DNA of 64,000 bases from contig NC_084886.1 in assembly GCF_958979055.1 (NCBI RefSeq), forward strand, positions 48,625,654 through 48,689,653. The letters run 5' to 3'. The notes under the pieces are model-generated. The model was not told where the DNA came from and searched no databases. It saw nothing but the letters and a program-made list of their open reading frames with translations. Made by a program: the position numbers and the translations under genes. Within the stretch, counting starts at the first letter, position 1; each line of letters starts with the position of its first letter. Source of the stretch: Alnus glutinosa. Lineage: Eukaryota; Streptophyta; Magnoliopsida; Fagales; Betulaceae. Of this stretch, positions 10,160 through 22,548 are shown piece after piece.

Positions 10160-12540
10160 GCAACAAATCAATTGTCTTGATTCAAGTTCAATTTTCAGGC
10201 ATGGCCTCCTAGTGGTATTCCTTAAAGTGGTCCTTACCAACTTGTGCTGCTCTTATCAACTCTAATTACACAGCATATAAGGTAGTTGACACCTTCTCAA
10301 TACTATAGTCTAAACAGAAGACCAATTATGTACAGACCAATTATTTGGAGCTTATATCCTCTTTACATGGCTCTATTTTATTGCAAACCATGTAAAGTAA
10401 ATGATTACCCTGTTATACTTATCAAAAAAAAAGAAAAGAAAAAAGTAAATGATTATTACCCTGTTATTACTAATAAAAGTTGGAATTTCTTCCATCTTCT
10501 CATTTGTGTGTAAATGATTGTTGCATACGAAGTCTCATCATGTATTTAGTGCTGGGGAGAAATGGAAATATAAAATTGAAGAGATGCAAGTATAACAACT
10601 TCATACAAACTATTTACGTATGTTAATAGAGTTGTGTTATTTGCGTACGCACATATTGTATACACCCATTGCGAGTGTGTACACAATGTGTATACAAGGT
10701 GTGTGTACAAATATCATTTTTCATGTAAATATTGTTCATTGATGTTGGTGGTGTTGCATCGCATCTCAAGGGGCATAATTTTGATGATCGTTTTTTTCTA
10801 TTATTACTCACTGATCCCATGCTCCTTCCTTCCCTTCATCTTTGGCTAGATAGTGGAAGAGATTCTCCATTGTAATTTTCTTCTTTCTATCTCCAAAAAA
10901 AAAAAAAAAAAAAAATGAAGAAATTTATTTCCCGTATACTATCCGCCCATCTCAAAGGTTATTCAAAATGAGAATTAATTAAGGAGTGGTTGGATTTTAT
11001 CATTGTTTCCAACAACATTCTCTTCAGATGCACTGGGATTAATATATATATATAACATTCAACCTGAACAAAAAAGTGGGGAAAACGAAACGGAAAAGTA
11101 TCTAAAATCGTGTCCCTACGCTATGACTGGGCAGATCCACAGCGAAAAGAATAAAATTTTCTTTCAAATTGAATTGAAAAAAAATCATTTTAAGTTTATT
11201 AAATTGACATTTGTGATCTTTTGTAATTCTCAAAGAATCAAATGCCCTATTAAAAATGCAAATAAAATTAAAAAAGTTTTTTTTTTAATCACATGTTCTA
11301 AATACAGATTCAATAGAATAGGTTCAAAGAATTTCTTTCAACTCAGTTTAAAGAATAGGTTCAAACAATATATGCAGAATTCCAGTACTCCCCTAGTAGT
11401 TTAAGACATTTTTCAGTAGTAGCTGAAATAAACACTAGGGATTTTTGCGACATTTTTTTAGTAGTTTTGCACAGCTTTAAAACCCTAAACCACAACAATT
11501 GCTTGCTTTTCATGTCCTCTTTCCTTGATCTCAAGACTGGAACAAAAACTCTCGGCATATACGGTACTTGTGATGTTATGCTTCAATCAACAAGCATTTT
11601 GATATACTTCCATGGAAGTAAGATCTATGCAGATTCTTACCATCCTAGTGAAATTTCCTTGCCACGACAGTCAAAAAAAAAAAAAAAAAAACCCCCCACA
11701 ATGCGTATCGGTGGAACCCCAGTGTAAAAGTTCATCCTTCAAAGGCAAACAGAGGTACAACTCCTTGTCACCTGAATTTTTTTTTCCCGGTCTCCAGATG
11801 GCAAAAATGATGCATACGAAAAAGGATCGACGATAGAACCCATTTGTCATATTACAGGTAATACACCAGTACCTGTGATTTCGACGGGAAATGGTTATCT
11901 AAACTTCAACTTCAACTTCAACTGTATTATGTCCAGAAAGTGTCTTCGGGTAACCATGCACAGAGACTTATGAAATACAGATGTAAGAGTACGTATAAAG
12001 TTTATTAAACTTGATATCATATCTGAAACAAGTTTCTTAAACTAAATTCATAACTGATCATCCGTCTTTGAAGAAAAGCTTTGTCTGCCCAACAGCACAG
12101 GACATCAACCTGCGCAAGAGTCATAGAAACATACAAAATTGGAAACTGGAAGGCAGCATGCTTGACTAAATTAAATCACCTCAACAAATTTTTGCAGCTC
12201 GGTCCAAATCAGAGAATTTTTTTTAAACCAGTCACAAGTAAAATACAACCATTAATCATTCTTTATACGTTTAGCACAGACTGCGGGGAATATGCTATAC
12301 TTGATGTGTTAAATAATTTCATTTCGTGCCATAGAAGAAACGGTCACCACATCATTTGAAAAGCTGGTCAAATATACATATTTTCTTTATAAATACAGTC
12401 TCCTCACCATGATCCGATACTAAGCAGTGAAGGAAAGAAAAAGGAACAAGAAAATGGCTGATCATTGAGAAATACTGTATGCATTTGCTAATTTTTGTAT
12501 TGCTGGGAAAAGTAGTCAGTGACAATCAACATGCTTATTA
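10160..12540. other. Intergenic DNA, no gene recognised
   Basis: AT-rich, with an A tract near 10895-10915, an A/C tract at 11674-11697 and a near-minimal LINE tail insertion at 10417-10441. The 133-codon frame at 11003-11404 is Lys/Asn/Phe-rich and looks like chance in AT-rich DNA. The 3' UTR of the syntaxin-like gene probably lies just after 10160. Confidence 0.5.
10417..10441 (+). mobile_element. Near-minimal LINE insertion (last bases plus A tail)
   Basis: About 25 bases: ACTTATC, the exact 3' end of the LINE copy at 7273-7279, plus an A-rich tail. It is flanked by long direct repeats AAAGTAAATGATTA...CCCTGTTAT (10394-10416 and 10442-10467). The right copy has three extra bases (TTA). 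The length and position of the repeats fit a target-site duplication. Confidence 0.65.
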
Positions 12541-12560
12541 TGATAAATGGTGGCTTAAAA

Positions 12561-12803
12561 AAACCCCAAGGGGTTGACTCAAGTGGTAAGGGCCTTGGTC
12601 TTTGTGGTAGTCCCATGAGGTCTAAGGTTCGAATCCCTTTGGGTGCAAACAATTCTTTGGGGTCAACTCGCCGGCAAAGCGGGAGTATTACCCGATCCGT
12701 GTGGAGGGGGTGCTTTACATGAGTCCGAGGTTTACCTGACAAGGGTGAGTACACGAAGTGACCCTGCCTTGAAAGGGTTCTTTGTCATTAAAAAAAAAAA
12801 AAG
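12561..12803 (+). mobile_element. tRNA-derived SINE in HSF 3' UTR
   Basis: The pol III A-box region TGACTCAAGTGGTAAGG (12575-12591) and B box GGTTCGAATCC (12626-12636) are well formed. The element ends in an A tail (12790-12802). Duplications TGGTGGCYTAAAA flank it (12548-12560 and 12804-12816, one mismatch). It lies about 60 bp past the stop of the heat-shock-factor gene, in the opposite orientation. Confidence 0.88.
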
Positions 12804-12864
12804 TGGTGGCCTAAAAGTTTACCTTCTGATGCCAAGAAACATCCATATACAATTGGTAAGAAGG

Positions 12865-15800
12865 TCACCCCATTCTGCTCTCCGATGCAAGAAGCCCCAT
12901 CTGTTCGGTAAGATGATCCATTTGAGGAATCTTGTCCCAACCATTCTTCTTTCCTATCTGTAACTCATGATCCTCAGTAACTCCATCTAGTGAACTCGAA
13001 TGAATTTCATCTGTGTCCCCCGTTAGCGGGCTTGCCGTAAGGAATTGTTCCCAAAAAATATCATTAATGCCAGGAAGTACAGGGATGTCATCAAGCCAGG
13101 CTTCCACATCACTTTCTGGAGAGAAAGCATCACTTTCTATGGGCCTTGTCTCATCCAAAACCGCAGACATCTGATCCACATAACTTGGGTTCCCAGTCTC
13201 AGACCCCACAAGGTTCATTTCAGAGAATTCTGCGCTGTCTTCTGCTATGATTCCTTGCATTTCAGTGAAGTCAGGCAATATAGTCTCTTCTTGAGAATTA
13301 TGCTTATTCACTTTTAGAAACTGAGCTGCTTCAGTGTGATCAGGCACCAGATATGAGGAAGATTGAATCTCAGAAATGGCAGTAGACGGACAGCTGACAG
13401 AAAATTGCGACTCTGCAGGCATATATGACTGCCCAGAAATAAGTGGGACCTCGGAAAGGGTCACTCCGGAAACTCGACTCGAGGAACTTTCGCTGTTGAA
13501 TGCATTGGTAGAAGGAGCATCACCAATCAGGAATGCATCAGGGTTGTTCATCAACGGATCCATCCTAGGAGTTGCATTCATTTTCAAGATCTGCCGCAAC
13601 AATGCTTTAGCTGCCTCATTCATTGAAGGCTGGTACTTAATGATCCGTCCATCCGAAGCATTAGTGCAACACTCACCAGCTGCACCATCTTCCTGCCTGG
13701 GGAGTCTCCTTTTTTTATTTGCTCCAGTAATGTTCCTATTGTTTTCATTCTGGTGCTGTACAAACTGGGCAAGCAGGCCAGGACTCTGCATAGCCTTCGC
13801 AAGGAAAGACATCATTTGTTGCTGCCTCTGCTCCATTACCTGTACACGTTGCCCCACATTCTGCATCTGGTGATCAGTTGCTTGCTGGTGCTGTCGCAAC
13901 CTAACAAGTTCCTGCATGAGAACATTCTTGTCCCTTTCAAGTCTTTCAACCTCTTGCTCGAGCCCAAACTTCCCTACCTCAACGCATGCCCCGACCAAGG
14001 AGCTCTGCACTTTAGGTGGTGGTTGATGACCAGGTACATGAACTGGTTTCCTCCTACTGATACTCTTCAAAAGGTGTGTTTGACCTCTTAGAAACTTCAC
14101 ATTTGCAAATTCATAACGGTCCGAGTCAACCTTCTTAAAACCCTGCTTAACCGAAATGAAAAAAATTATTTAAAAAAAGAAAAAGAAAAGAAAAGAAAAT
14201 AAAGGATGGAAGTAAAAAACCTAAGTTGTTCAAATTATTTCAATAAAATGTTTACATTTTGATAAGAATAATGTCAATTTGGACAACAAGATTTGAACTC
14301 CATGAATTTTGCTTTACAATATAACATGTAGTCAATTTTTCTACCTGTCTCCAGCACAGGCATCCATCATTTTTATTTTTGGTGGGTAATAAAGCAAAGG
14401 CACACATCGTAGTCATTATTTGACTATGATTTTATTTTTGGCCAATTTCCTTGTCACCTTTTAAGAAACAACATAAGTACAATTTAAAAATACCCAGTAT
14501 TTAAATTGCAACTAATTACAAACAGCTATCAAACATAGAATTGCACTCTAAAGCTCCGTTTGTTTCACAGGAAATCATCTTCTGGAAAATATTTTTCATA
14601 ACTTCAATGTTTGATGATCAAGGGAAAATTAATATTTGGGTCAGCAGAAAATAGCCCCTTAAGAGATGGAAATGCTTTCCTCTTCTTAAGAGAGGAAGGC
14701 ATTTTACTGAGTGAGCTTGAGCCTCCAACCGCCACCATCCACCCCTTCCCACTGCCAACTGACCCCACCAATAGTTAGATGTGCTCTGCATGTTCTAATT
14801 TACGACCTTAGCGCATCTGAGGTTTCAGTAGTTAACAAACCTGTTCCAAGAGGGTTGGGGTTCTCACAAATTGTGTGGGTAAAAATTGATTAGAAGTGAC
14901 ATGTTGTTGACTATCATTCGGCAATCAGTTTCAGGATCCTTAATTTCCTCCACAGTTCCTTCAAACTTCCTAATAGCAGCATTCATAATTTCATATTGTC
15001 CAGTATATATATATATATATATATATTTCTAAAAAGAGAAAAATTAATATCAAATCCTCTTATCCACTTTCTTAAAAGGTATTTCCCAACCAGAAAAGGT
15101 TTTTCATTGCCTCTTCTAGTTCAATTCTAAACACTTATGCATGCTTTTTCTCTCATCCAATGCAATCCATCGCAACAAAGAATGCTTACCACCCTCCTCC
15201 ATTTTATTTTTTGTTAAAGTAATTTGCTGCAAGGGGATTCAAACTAGTAACCTCAGCTTCATGAAGCGCAGTCCACAACCAATTGAACTAGCCTTTGAGG
15301 TCCCCTCCTCAAATTTAAAATATCCCCAATGGATCCACCACATTCTTGCATTCCTCAGTTATAGTAGTACCAATTTAGCGATCCAAGTAGCATCAACCCA
15401 CATTTTTCACCTTAAGAGACTATGTTGGACAGTCTTCCACTTCACCTCTTCATATTTAACTTTCCATTAACTTACTTTATTCAACAATGTTCAGGCTTCC
15501 ATGTGCTTTAGAGCTCAGTACATTAATTTGTCAACTTTTTTGTTTAAGAAATTCCACTACGCTTATCAGTTCCATTGCATAAATATAATTTTAAATCTAG
15601 CTGTTTTCCATGGACCCATGGCATCCTGAAATTTTGTAATCTCTGACACAATGCTCTCTCCTCATTATTTCATGAATGGACGTCAACATAACAACGCCAA
15701 ACCTCAGTCCATACCTCTTCCGTACATCAGCTATACCCACCCCACCCCCTCTCTCTTTCTCAGTCTCTGAAATCCAGAAGAAACTTTTTCATGTATAAGT

Positions 15801-17135
15801 TTCCCTTACCCAGAAAAAGATAAAGCACATCCCTCACCCTCTCTATTTAAAGACTTCCAAAATTCAAACCATAAGAGATAAAGTAGTATAACCTCTCCAT
15901 GAATTAAACATTGTCAACAAGATAAGAGAACAAGTCAGGGTTTTATGGCAATCATTTAGAGAGATGAAATCAATTTTAACCACGTCTTTAGGATGTCATT
16001 TTGGGGGCTCCACAAAAAGTAATCTCATCAAACATCTCAAGTTAAATTTTTTTTTTTTATTTTTTTTTTTTATTTTTTTTATTTTTTTTTATTTTTTCCC
16101 TTTTTACCTCGGTAAGTGTCTTAAGTTCAAAATTCTCACCATACATCTCAAGCTAAAATTCTTTTCCCCACCTCAATAAATATCTTAGGTTCAAAATTTG
16201 AAGTTAAGAATATCCCCAAAGTTAAGCAGTTGCCCAAGTAATTACGATGATCAATATAGCAACAGAAACTCCTAATATACAACATCAGATAATGTAGTAT
16301 AAGGAAATCATATACGATATCAACATCTATAACATACAAGAAATACCGTGCTTGCTTCATCCAGTAAGGATGTTAAAATTCCCAAGAAAGTATACAACTC
16401 CTCACATAATTAACGAAAGAGCAATAGTGAAAGAACTAAATTGATCAGCCCAAGAGCAGTAGAAGCCAATAGTGGTACATTATAAGCAAAATTTACAACC
16501 ACAAAACACCATGGTAATGACCATGCCTTGACGAAATTCGACCACTCGTTCCAAGCACATGTTGCTATCATCACCAACCACAATAACTTGGTAGATTAAC
16601 GGATCACAAACAAAAACAAATGCTATAATTTCGGCCACGACTTCATAAGTGACAGATATTTGCTTCAAGAACATCCCAATAAAATACCCTTTTCAAATCT
16701 TTTTTAACTTAATTTGGCTTAGTCCCCCTGATCCTACTGAAGTTCTCAAATTAATACTAACATATTGCAAAAAAAAAAAAAAAAAGAACAAAATGATACC
16801 CAGAAACCCATGCACAAAACAAAATTTAGCCACAAAACCCACAAAAACACATAAAGCTACGAACAAAAGAAAATGGAAAACAGAGGGAGAAAAAGAAAAC
16901 CCACGTAAGTGTTCAACTGCCTGATGAAGCTGGACAAGTTCTTGTGCTTGAAGTGCTTTGGCAGAAGCGTGGCGGCGAACTCGTGCGCGTTCCAGACCAC
17001 GAAGCTGTTGTTGCCATCGCTCCACGACACCACCGAGTCGGTCGCCGGGTCGTCCACCATCGCGTACAGCTTCCTCAGAAACGGCGGCAACGGATTCGTC
17101 GTCGTCGTCGACTCCTCGTCATTAGTATTTTCCAT
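12865..17135 (-). CDS. HSFA1: Heat-shock transcription factor, class A1
   Basis: Two exons, 17135-16905 (residues 1-77) and 14142-12865 (residues 78-502), joined at the intron position conserved in plant HSFs, directly after RQLNTY. The DNA-binding domain covers about residues 15-108. The oligomerisation HR-A/B coiled coil is at 135-208, with the long A-class linker. A basic nuclear signal NKKRRL lies near 219. The AHA activation motif [10 protein letters not shown] is at 438-447 and the leucine-rich export signal LTEQMGLL at 488-495. These parts in this order define class A1, the master activators of the heat response, which bind heat-shock elements as trimers in the nucleus. The binding domain departs from the usual plant consensus ([10 protein letters not shown] for [23 protein letters not shown] for VDPDRWEFANEGF). 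The frame is intact. The 2.76-kb intron holds a SINE and an AT microsatellite. Confidence 0.93.
15003..15026. repeat. (TA)n microsatellite
   Basis: About 12 TA units in the HSF intron. Confidence 0.9.
15200..15302 (-). mobile_element. tRNA-derived SINE fragment in HSF intron
   Basis: On the minus strand an A-box-like GGCTAGTTCAATTGG is followed by a B-box-like AGTTTGAATCC (around 15235-15245), then an A-rich end (T-rich on the + strand at 15202-15212). A possible 8-bp duplication CCCTCCTC lies at 15192-15199 and 15303-15310. It is short for a SINE, so boundaries are tentative. Confidence 0.6.
16049..16099. repeat. T-rich low-complexity tract
   Basis: Almost pure T with scattered A in the HSF intron; possibly an old retroelement tail. 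Confidence 0.7.
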
Positions 17136-18235
17136 TCTCCGAGAAATTGCAAGCGAGGTTTTGGGGTTCCGCAGCTATTTGAAGGGAAAGAGCGATCGAA
17201 GAAAATTGCCGCGTGTATTTACATCCTATAATAATATTTATTACTTCTTTTTTTTTTTTTTTTTAGTTTAATTAATTCATTATTATTTACTTGGGGAAAG
17301 GGTTTTTCCCAGTTGCGACGGCCATGCTTTTTCGGTTGCTTTGTCATGGTCTCTTCCATGAAGCCACCTTGATTCCATTTATGCCCTCTCTTTTAACTTA
17401 AATCCTTATCATTTGCTAGCAAATGTGAGAAAGCTTACTTGTTTGAGTAGGAAGGAAGGATGGATTGTTCGATATTTGTTGGAAGAGATAAGTCGTATAA
17501 TAACTCTTTTATATTTATTGTTCGAATTGTTAACAATCTAAATAATAAATTTTTAAAAAATTTCTATCAACTCTAATGGAAATAGATTCAAAAAGAGATG
17601 TATTATACATCATCATTCTGTCATTCTTGTATCCTCTCACTTTTAAAGGACGAGAGAACGACACGAAGAAAAAATTAAAAAAGATGTCCAATTGAAGTGG
17701 GTTTATTTAATAATATTTATATATCACGTCGTTTAAAATTTTAAATAACGTAAGATATATACTATGTTAGATGAAACAAAATAAAATTTATATCGTAAAA
17801 TTGTTTAATTCCATTTTCACTTGATGAAAAAGAATCTTGATCTCTGGCAATGACACTAGTAAATATTATCTTAATCAACTTTATTTATGGCATTAAATTT
17901 ATTTATCCAAACGAATTATCTAAAGAAACAATTTTTTTTGTCAAAAAAAATTTAATGGTTAGGCATATTTGTTGTCATTGTTATGAATGTTAAACATGTT
18001 TGAAAATGGGTTTTTATTTGTGGACTATGGAATTGAAAAAGATTCTCTCAACTGGACTTTACTCAACAAGGTTGTTGAAAAGTGAAACAAATTTATCTTG
18101 TCCCGAGGTTATCCTTTTCCTCTCATTCAAGGAGGCTTGGATGCTGGAATTGTAAAAATCAAAATATTTATATAAATAATTGTACGAAAAAAGTGAAGAT
18201 GACATTGCTAATATATATATATATATATATATATG
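17136..18235. other. HSF upstream region and intergenic DNA
   Basis: The HSF promoter should lie just right of 17135 (minus-strand gene). I see no clear TATA box or canonical heat-shock element there. The rest is AT-rich, with a (TA)n microsatellite near 18211-18234. No gene seen. Confidence 0.45.
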
Positions 18236-18239
18236 GTTG

Positions 18240-19095
18240 AGCCCAAATATTATTAATCAAATTAAACGCAACGTTCAACAAAAGTAACATCAACAATACA
18301 ATGGAGAATATATTCAAGAAGTACATGTTTTTCACTAAAAGAAAGTGCTTCATTCGCAAAATTATGCACAACCTCATTAGCAAGATACTTGGTACTAGTG
18401 ACCTTTTATACAGGAGGCAATTTAAGACCCCTCGAGTCTCTTCAATCAGATGACCATATTTACTTAAGTTTCTATCTTCTATCCACAAAGCTTGTATCAC
18501 TTGAAGAGCGTTACCAGCACAACCTGTTGGTAGCTCAACTCTCTACAAAAAGTAGCTACTCTCAATGTTGCAATGGCTTGTACAATCTCATGATCAATTA
18601 TATAACCCTTTGGTGCATATAGGGTAGTTAAAATCTCACCCTAGCAATCATGAATTATGACTCCAATACCAATCTTCCTTGTACGCCTATCCATATTTGC
18701 ATCCTAATTGACATCAACAAAACCACCCAAGGGGGCTAGCCATTTAAAGTTTGTATTATGATCTACTTCTACACTTGTCTTCAAACAGGAATTTAAATTA
18801 CAAAAAGCCTCAAGTGACTTTGAAGCGTTACTTACAAGTAAGGAAGGGTGACCGAGAGTTCCTCCATGGACTACCATATTACGACGTAGCCACAATCTCC
18901 GTGCCACAATCACCACAAATTCTACTTCATTATACTCTAATTCCAGTTGGAGGGTCTCTACAATGGCCACAAAGTCCTTGTGCTCTATACTTATTTTTCG
19001 AATCTTCCTCCAACGCATACTCCAGGCATAATTAGCAGCCCAACAACCCTACAAAATATGTTCAATAGTCTCGGCCACGAGGCTACAAAGCAGGC
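18240..19095 (-). mobile_element. LINE remnant with RNase H-like C terminus
   Basis: The minus-strand frame 19018-18704 reads ARRLWLRRNMVVHGG and later SKSLEAFCNLNS and KWLAPLGGFVDVN. This is the linker and start of the RNase H domain found in RNase-H-bearing plant LINEs. The frame 18500-18168 continues with QALWIEDRNLSKYGHLIEE, further into that domain. The pieces are in different frames and no endonuclease or RT is present, so it is a decayed 5'-truncated copy of a different LINE lineage from the copy at 3199-7286. Borders are approximate. Confidence 0.7.
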
Positions 19096-20270
19096 ATAGA
19101 TTTTTATTGTTAATAGATTAAATGTGGCACTATAATATAACATATTTAAATACTATTTAAATTATAAGTTCAACTTAAACCAGGTTGGATTCAATTGTGT
19201 TATATTAATTACTCATGATGATAGTTTTGTTTGATAAAACTTTTTAGGCAATGCTTATACTCTTTAGATTAAAAAGTGTTATTACAAAGGTGAAAGTATA
19301 ATCTATATAGTGTAAGTAATCCAATCTACTATAGGTAACAACATATAAAGAACGCCATAGAAATTCAACATACAAATATTACACGCAATACTAGCCTCTG
19401 CTAAACCATAGACTCTAATACTAATATTGGGATATTAACTTATTGGGGAACTATAATATAATATATTATGACATTATTCAATCCATTAATCTTATAATAT
19501 GTTATATAATGATATCATCCAAAGGAGTAATGCTATACCTATAAGGTTTTTTTTTTTTTTTTTGTTTTTTTTTTTAACATGTGATTATAATTACATTAGT
19601 CACGAAAAAATATATATACATAACACTTTCCAATCACATGTTGACATGTGTCAGCAGATTGTAAAAAAGTTATAGACGAATTATGAATCAAACATTATTT
19701 TAGGGGTGACAATTCGTGGTTGCGTGTCGTGTTTGAGTTCGGATAATGTCGAGTCATAGTTAAGAAACTATATAAGTCAATACTAACCCGACTCATTTAA
19801 TTAAAATGGATCAAATCCCTCAACCATAACTTGTTAATTTCGTGTTAAGTTCTGAGCCGTGTAAAAAATTGTAGTCATAAATGTTGTGTGCCGGGTTCGG
19901 ATCTTATCGAGTTATGAATATAAGACTATATAGATCAATCCTAACTCGATCTATTTAATTAAACGGATCAGACCCCTCAACCTTAATTTACTAATTTCAT
20001 ATTCAATTCCCGAATGGTGTAAAAAATTATTAGTTTACACATTTCTAATGAGAGACTTGGATCGTATTATTTTCCAATATTTATATGCGGTGTTTTGATT
20101 TTATTAGGGTATTCTAAAAAGTGTTATTAAAACTGTTGTCCAAAAATGTAGAAGCGATCCGAGCCGTGATTGTGAAGAACCCAAAAAGTCATATAAGTTG
20201 GGCCTGTGTGTTAAGTGATCGTTTAGGGCCCAAAACAGCCCGAATTAGGGCACAATAAGCTCATCGAACT
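19096..20270. other. Intergenic DNA with T tract and a diverged tandem dimer
   Basis: T tracts at about 19550-19575. A diverged direct repeat of about 170 bp lies at roughly 19717-19873 and 19886-20030, sharing the order GGATCA, CCCTCAACC, then GTGTAAAAAATT. No gene recognised. The final ~100 bases lead into the APC13 5' UTR. Confidence 0.5.
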
Positions 20271-20332
20271 CTCTGACTCTCTCAATCTCTCTCAGCTACA
20301 ACGCCTACAACAAAGGGGAAATTTGGTCTCAT

Positions 20333-20333
20333 A

Positions 20334-20372
<39 letters not shown>
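20333..20372. repeat. (CT)n microsatellite in APC13 5' UTR
   Basis: Pyrimidine (TC/CT) repeat in the non-coding first exon of the APC13 gene, which ends at the donor 20386|GTAG. Such tracts are common in plant 5' UTRs. Confidence 0.85.
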
Positions 20373-20377
<5 letters not shown>

Positions 20378-21089
20378 CTCTTGAAGGTAGTTTATTCTTT
20401 CAGCTTCTTATGTTCTTTCTTATTTTCCTGATTTTTTTTTTTGGTTTAAATATCTGTTTGGTTGCCTGGAAAGTTTGGGAAAGAAGGAAAAGAAAATTGA
20501 TGTTTCGGAAGAACTGAGGGTAGTAGATGCGTTAGAGGCAGGAGAGTGTAGTTTGTTTTTTTTTTTTTCTTGGATTGACGTGGAATCTGGGATTCTGGGT
20601 TTTTGTTTGTTTTCTTTTCCTGCATTTTTCGGCAAACCAAACGGAGCATTAGCGTGAATTTTCGTGGGGAGTTACTTTCTTTTTTCGAGATATTTTGATC
20701 TATTGGATGCTACAAAAATGTAGCTTCTGATGTTTTAATAGCGATAGTGTGAATTTTTCGATACAATCTACTATGAGAATAATTTGATTGCATTGCACAA
20801 CTACATATTCTGAATCAAAGTGCAGACATGAGATCTGCCCCTAAATTTGTATCTGTCGTTATGGTTATGTGTATTGGTTGTATAAGATGAAGTTTCTGGG
20901 TTTACTGATCAATGATCATAATATGATGATCTAAAGAATACACCCAATTTCTGCTTTTCCTTGTAATTTGATTAATTACTGGGTGGTAGAGTTTCCATGA
21001 TTTGCTTAAATCTGAATGGTTATGATTTGTTGAGACACAGGAGAGTAATTTGTTGGGTTGTGCTGCTTTTTGTTTACTAGTCAGCAAAT

Positions 21090-21714
21090 ATGGCAGAAAT
21101 AAGCTTGGGGATACTCATAGATGTTGTGGATGAGGAGTGGATGAGAGACACCTTGCCTGATGATGGTATTGTTCTTGCTCCCCCTCCCAATTGGACATGC
21201 CCATAAACATTCATGAAGAAATTTGTCTGCCTTATTTCTTTGTAGCCCACTTGTTTAATTTGACTTCCGCTTATTGTTGCAGAACTTCCATTGCCACCGG
21301 TTATGGTTGTTCGGACCGATGAGACTGAGGAGTCAAGTACGTATTTTATTGACATTGAATATTGAATGGAGAAGTGTATATTTATTGAATGACCAGCTCA
21401 TGTGATTTTGTTCTTTACCTAGTTAGTCATGTTTCTAGCATCCATGGTTTTAGAAGTGAGGTTTTGAGAAATGTCAAGAAATTATGTAGGTGTTTTGCTG
21501 GTGAAAGTTAAATAAATCTATGCTCTGATATGAAGGCTTTGTTGTCAATTGACATGTTGCTTTAATCGATTAAACTCATCTTTTTTCTTCAAATTATTTG
21601 ATTCATTAATTTTCTTTCTAATACCTTTTCTTGGATTTGCTACATCGACCAGATCAGGAGCATCAACAGGTTGGCAGAGATGCTTGGCATGATCTTGCAT
21701 CAGGCACTCAATAG
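21090..21714 (+). CDS. APC13: Anaphase-promoting complex subunit 13 (APC13/BONSAI)
   Basis: Coding exons 21090-21165, 21283-21336 and 21653-21714 give 63 codons of product. It begins [20 protein letters not shown], followed by TLPDDELPLPPV, and ends [11 protein letters not shown]. This matches the small plant APC13 (BONSAI) over its full length. APC13 is a scaffold-stabilising subunit of the APC/C ubiquitin ligase, which degrades cyclins and securin in the nucleus. A non-coding first exon (about 20270-20386) with a CT tract precedes it; the acceptor is at 21079-21080 (AG), just before the ATG exon. All splice sites are GT/AG and phases agree. It is convergent with the NAA60 gene downstream. 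In Arabidopsis this gene is known for silencing spread from a LINE; here a LINE remnant lies about 1.2 kb upstream of the 5' UTR. Confidence 0.95.
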
Positions 21715-22548
21715 TCAATAGAGCTCTTGGGCTTTAGGAGCGCTTTGTATTCACCTGAAACTAAGTGATGTTTTCTGTTCAAGTTCTTGGATCCTTCTTA
21801 TTGGGATTATTACCTATTGGATTTGAAGTTCACTGCGCTCTATTGTATGAGAAACCTTTGAATATGTCTATGTAAAAAATGATGTGGCATTTTGTTATGA
21901 GAAGAGTATTTTGTTATTAGTCCTTTGATGGAAGAGCTATGGCAAGTGTCAAATTACAGTATTATACTATGTTTTGTCCTGCATTGGCACTTTGGCGAAC
22001 AAAGTTTTTATTCCAAATTCCTCCGATCCAATCTAATATTTAACTTAATAGATTAAGTATACTTATCCGAACAGGTGCTGAGGCTACAATCCCAGTTGCA
22101 AGGGATCCCGATCCATGATATATATGAATCTCAATAATCGGGATTACTTTCACATTGACTATTTAACCTAATAAGAGAAAACAGGCCGCTAAGATAATAC
22201 AGAAAGTTAAGGATTGAAAGCATACTTGAATGACATGTCTGTTCAGTATATTTTTCACCAGTTCCACTTTCAGAAAATAACGGGCATTTTCAGAATTCAC
22301 ATGTGCTCATTCACTGTAAATTATCCTAAAATGGAAAGAACCACGTGAGTCCATCAGATTCCATGAATTTTTTTCAGTAGGGTTTCAATGAAATAGGATA
22401 TATTGGCCTCACTATATATACATATTCAAGAACACTAAAGTTTATTTCAAGAAGGCATTATTTCATGTGCTTCAGAATAAGTACAAATTAGGGGAAGAAG
22501 GCAGGCAAGCGGCAGAAAGGTATACATTGATTTACGGGAGCAAACAAA
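21715..22548. other. Convergent 3' flanks of APC13 and NAA60
   Basis: APC13 3' UTR followed by the NAA60 3' UTR on the other strand. No further gene or element seen. Confidence 0.5.

Noticed and set aside
11003-11404. 133-codon frame rich in Lys, Asn and Phe
   Set aside because: Composition is what AT-rich DNA gives by chance; no motif, no support on either side.
13376-13873. 165-codon plus-strand frame opposite the HSF exon
   Set aside because: It is the antisense shadow of the HSF coding sequence.
17136-17270. Heat-shock element in the HSF promoter
   Set aside because: TTC and GAA units occur but not at the 2-base spacing the element needs.
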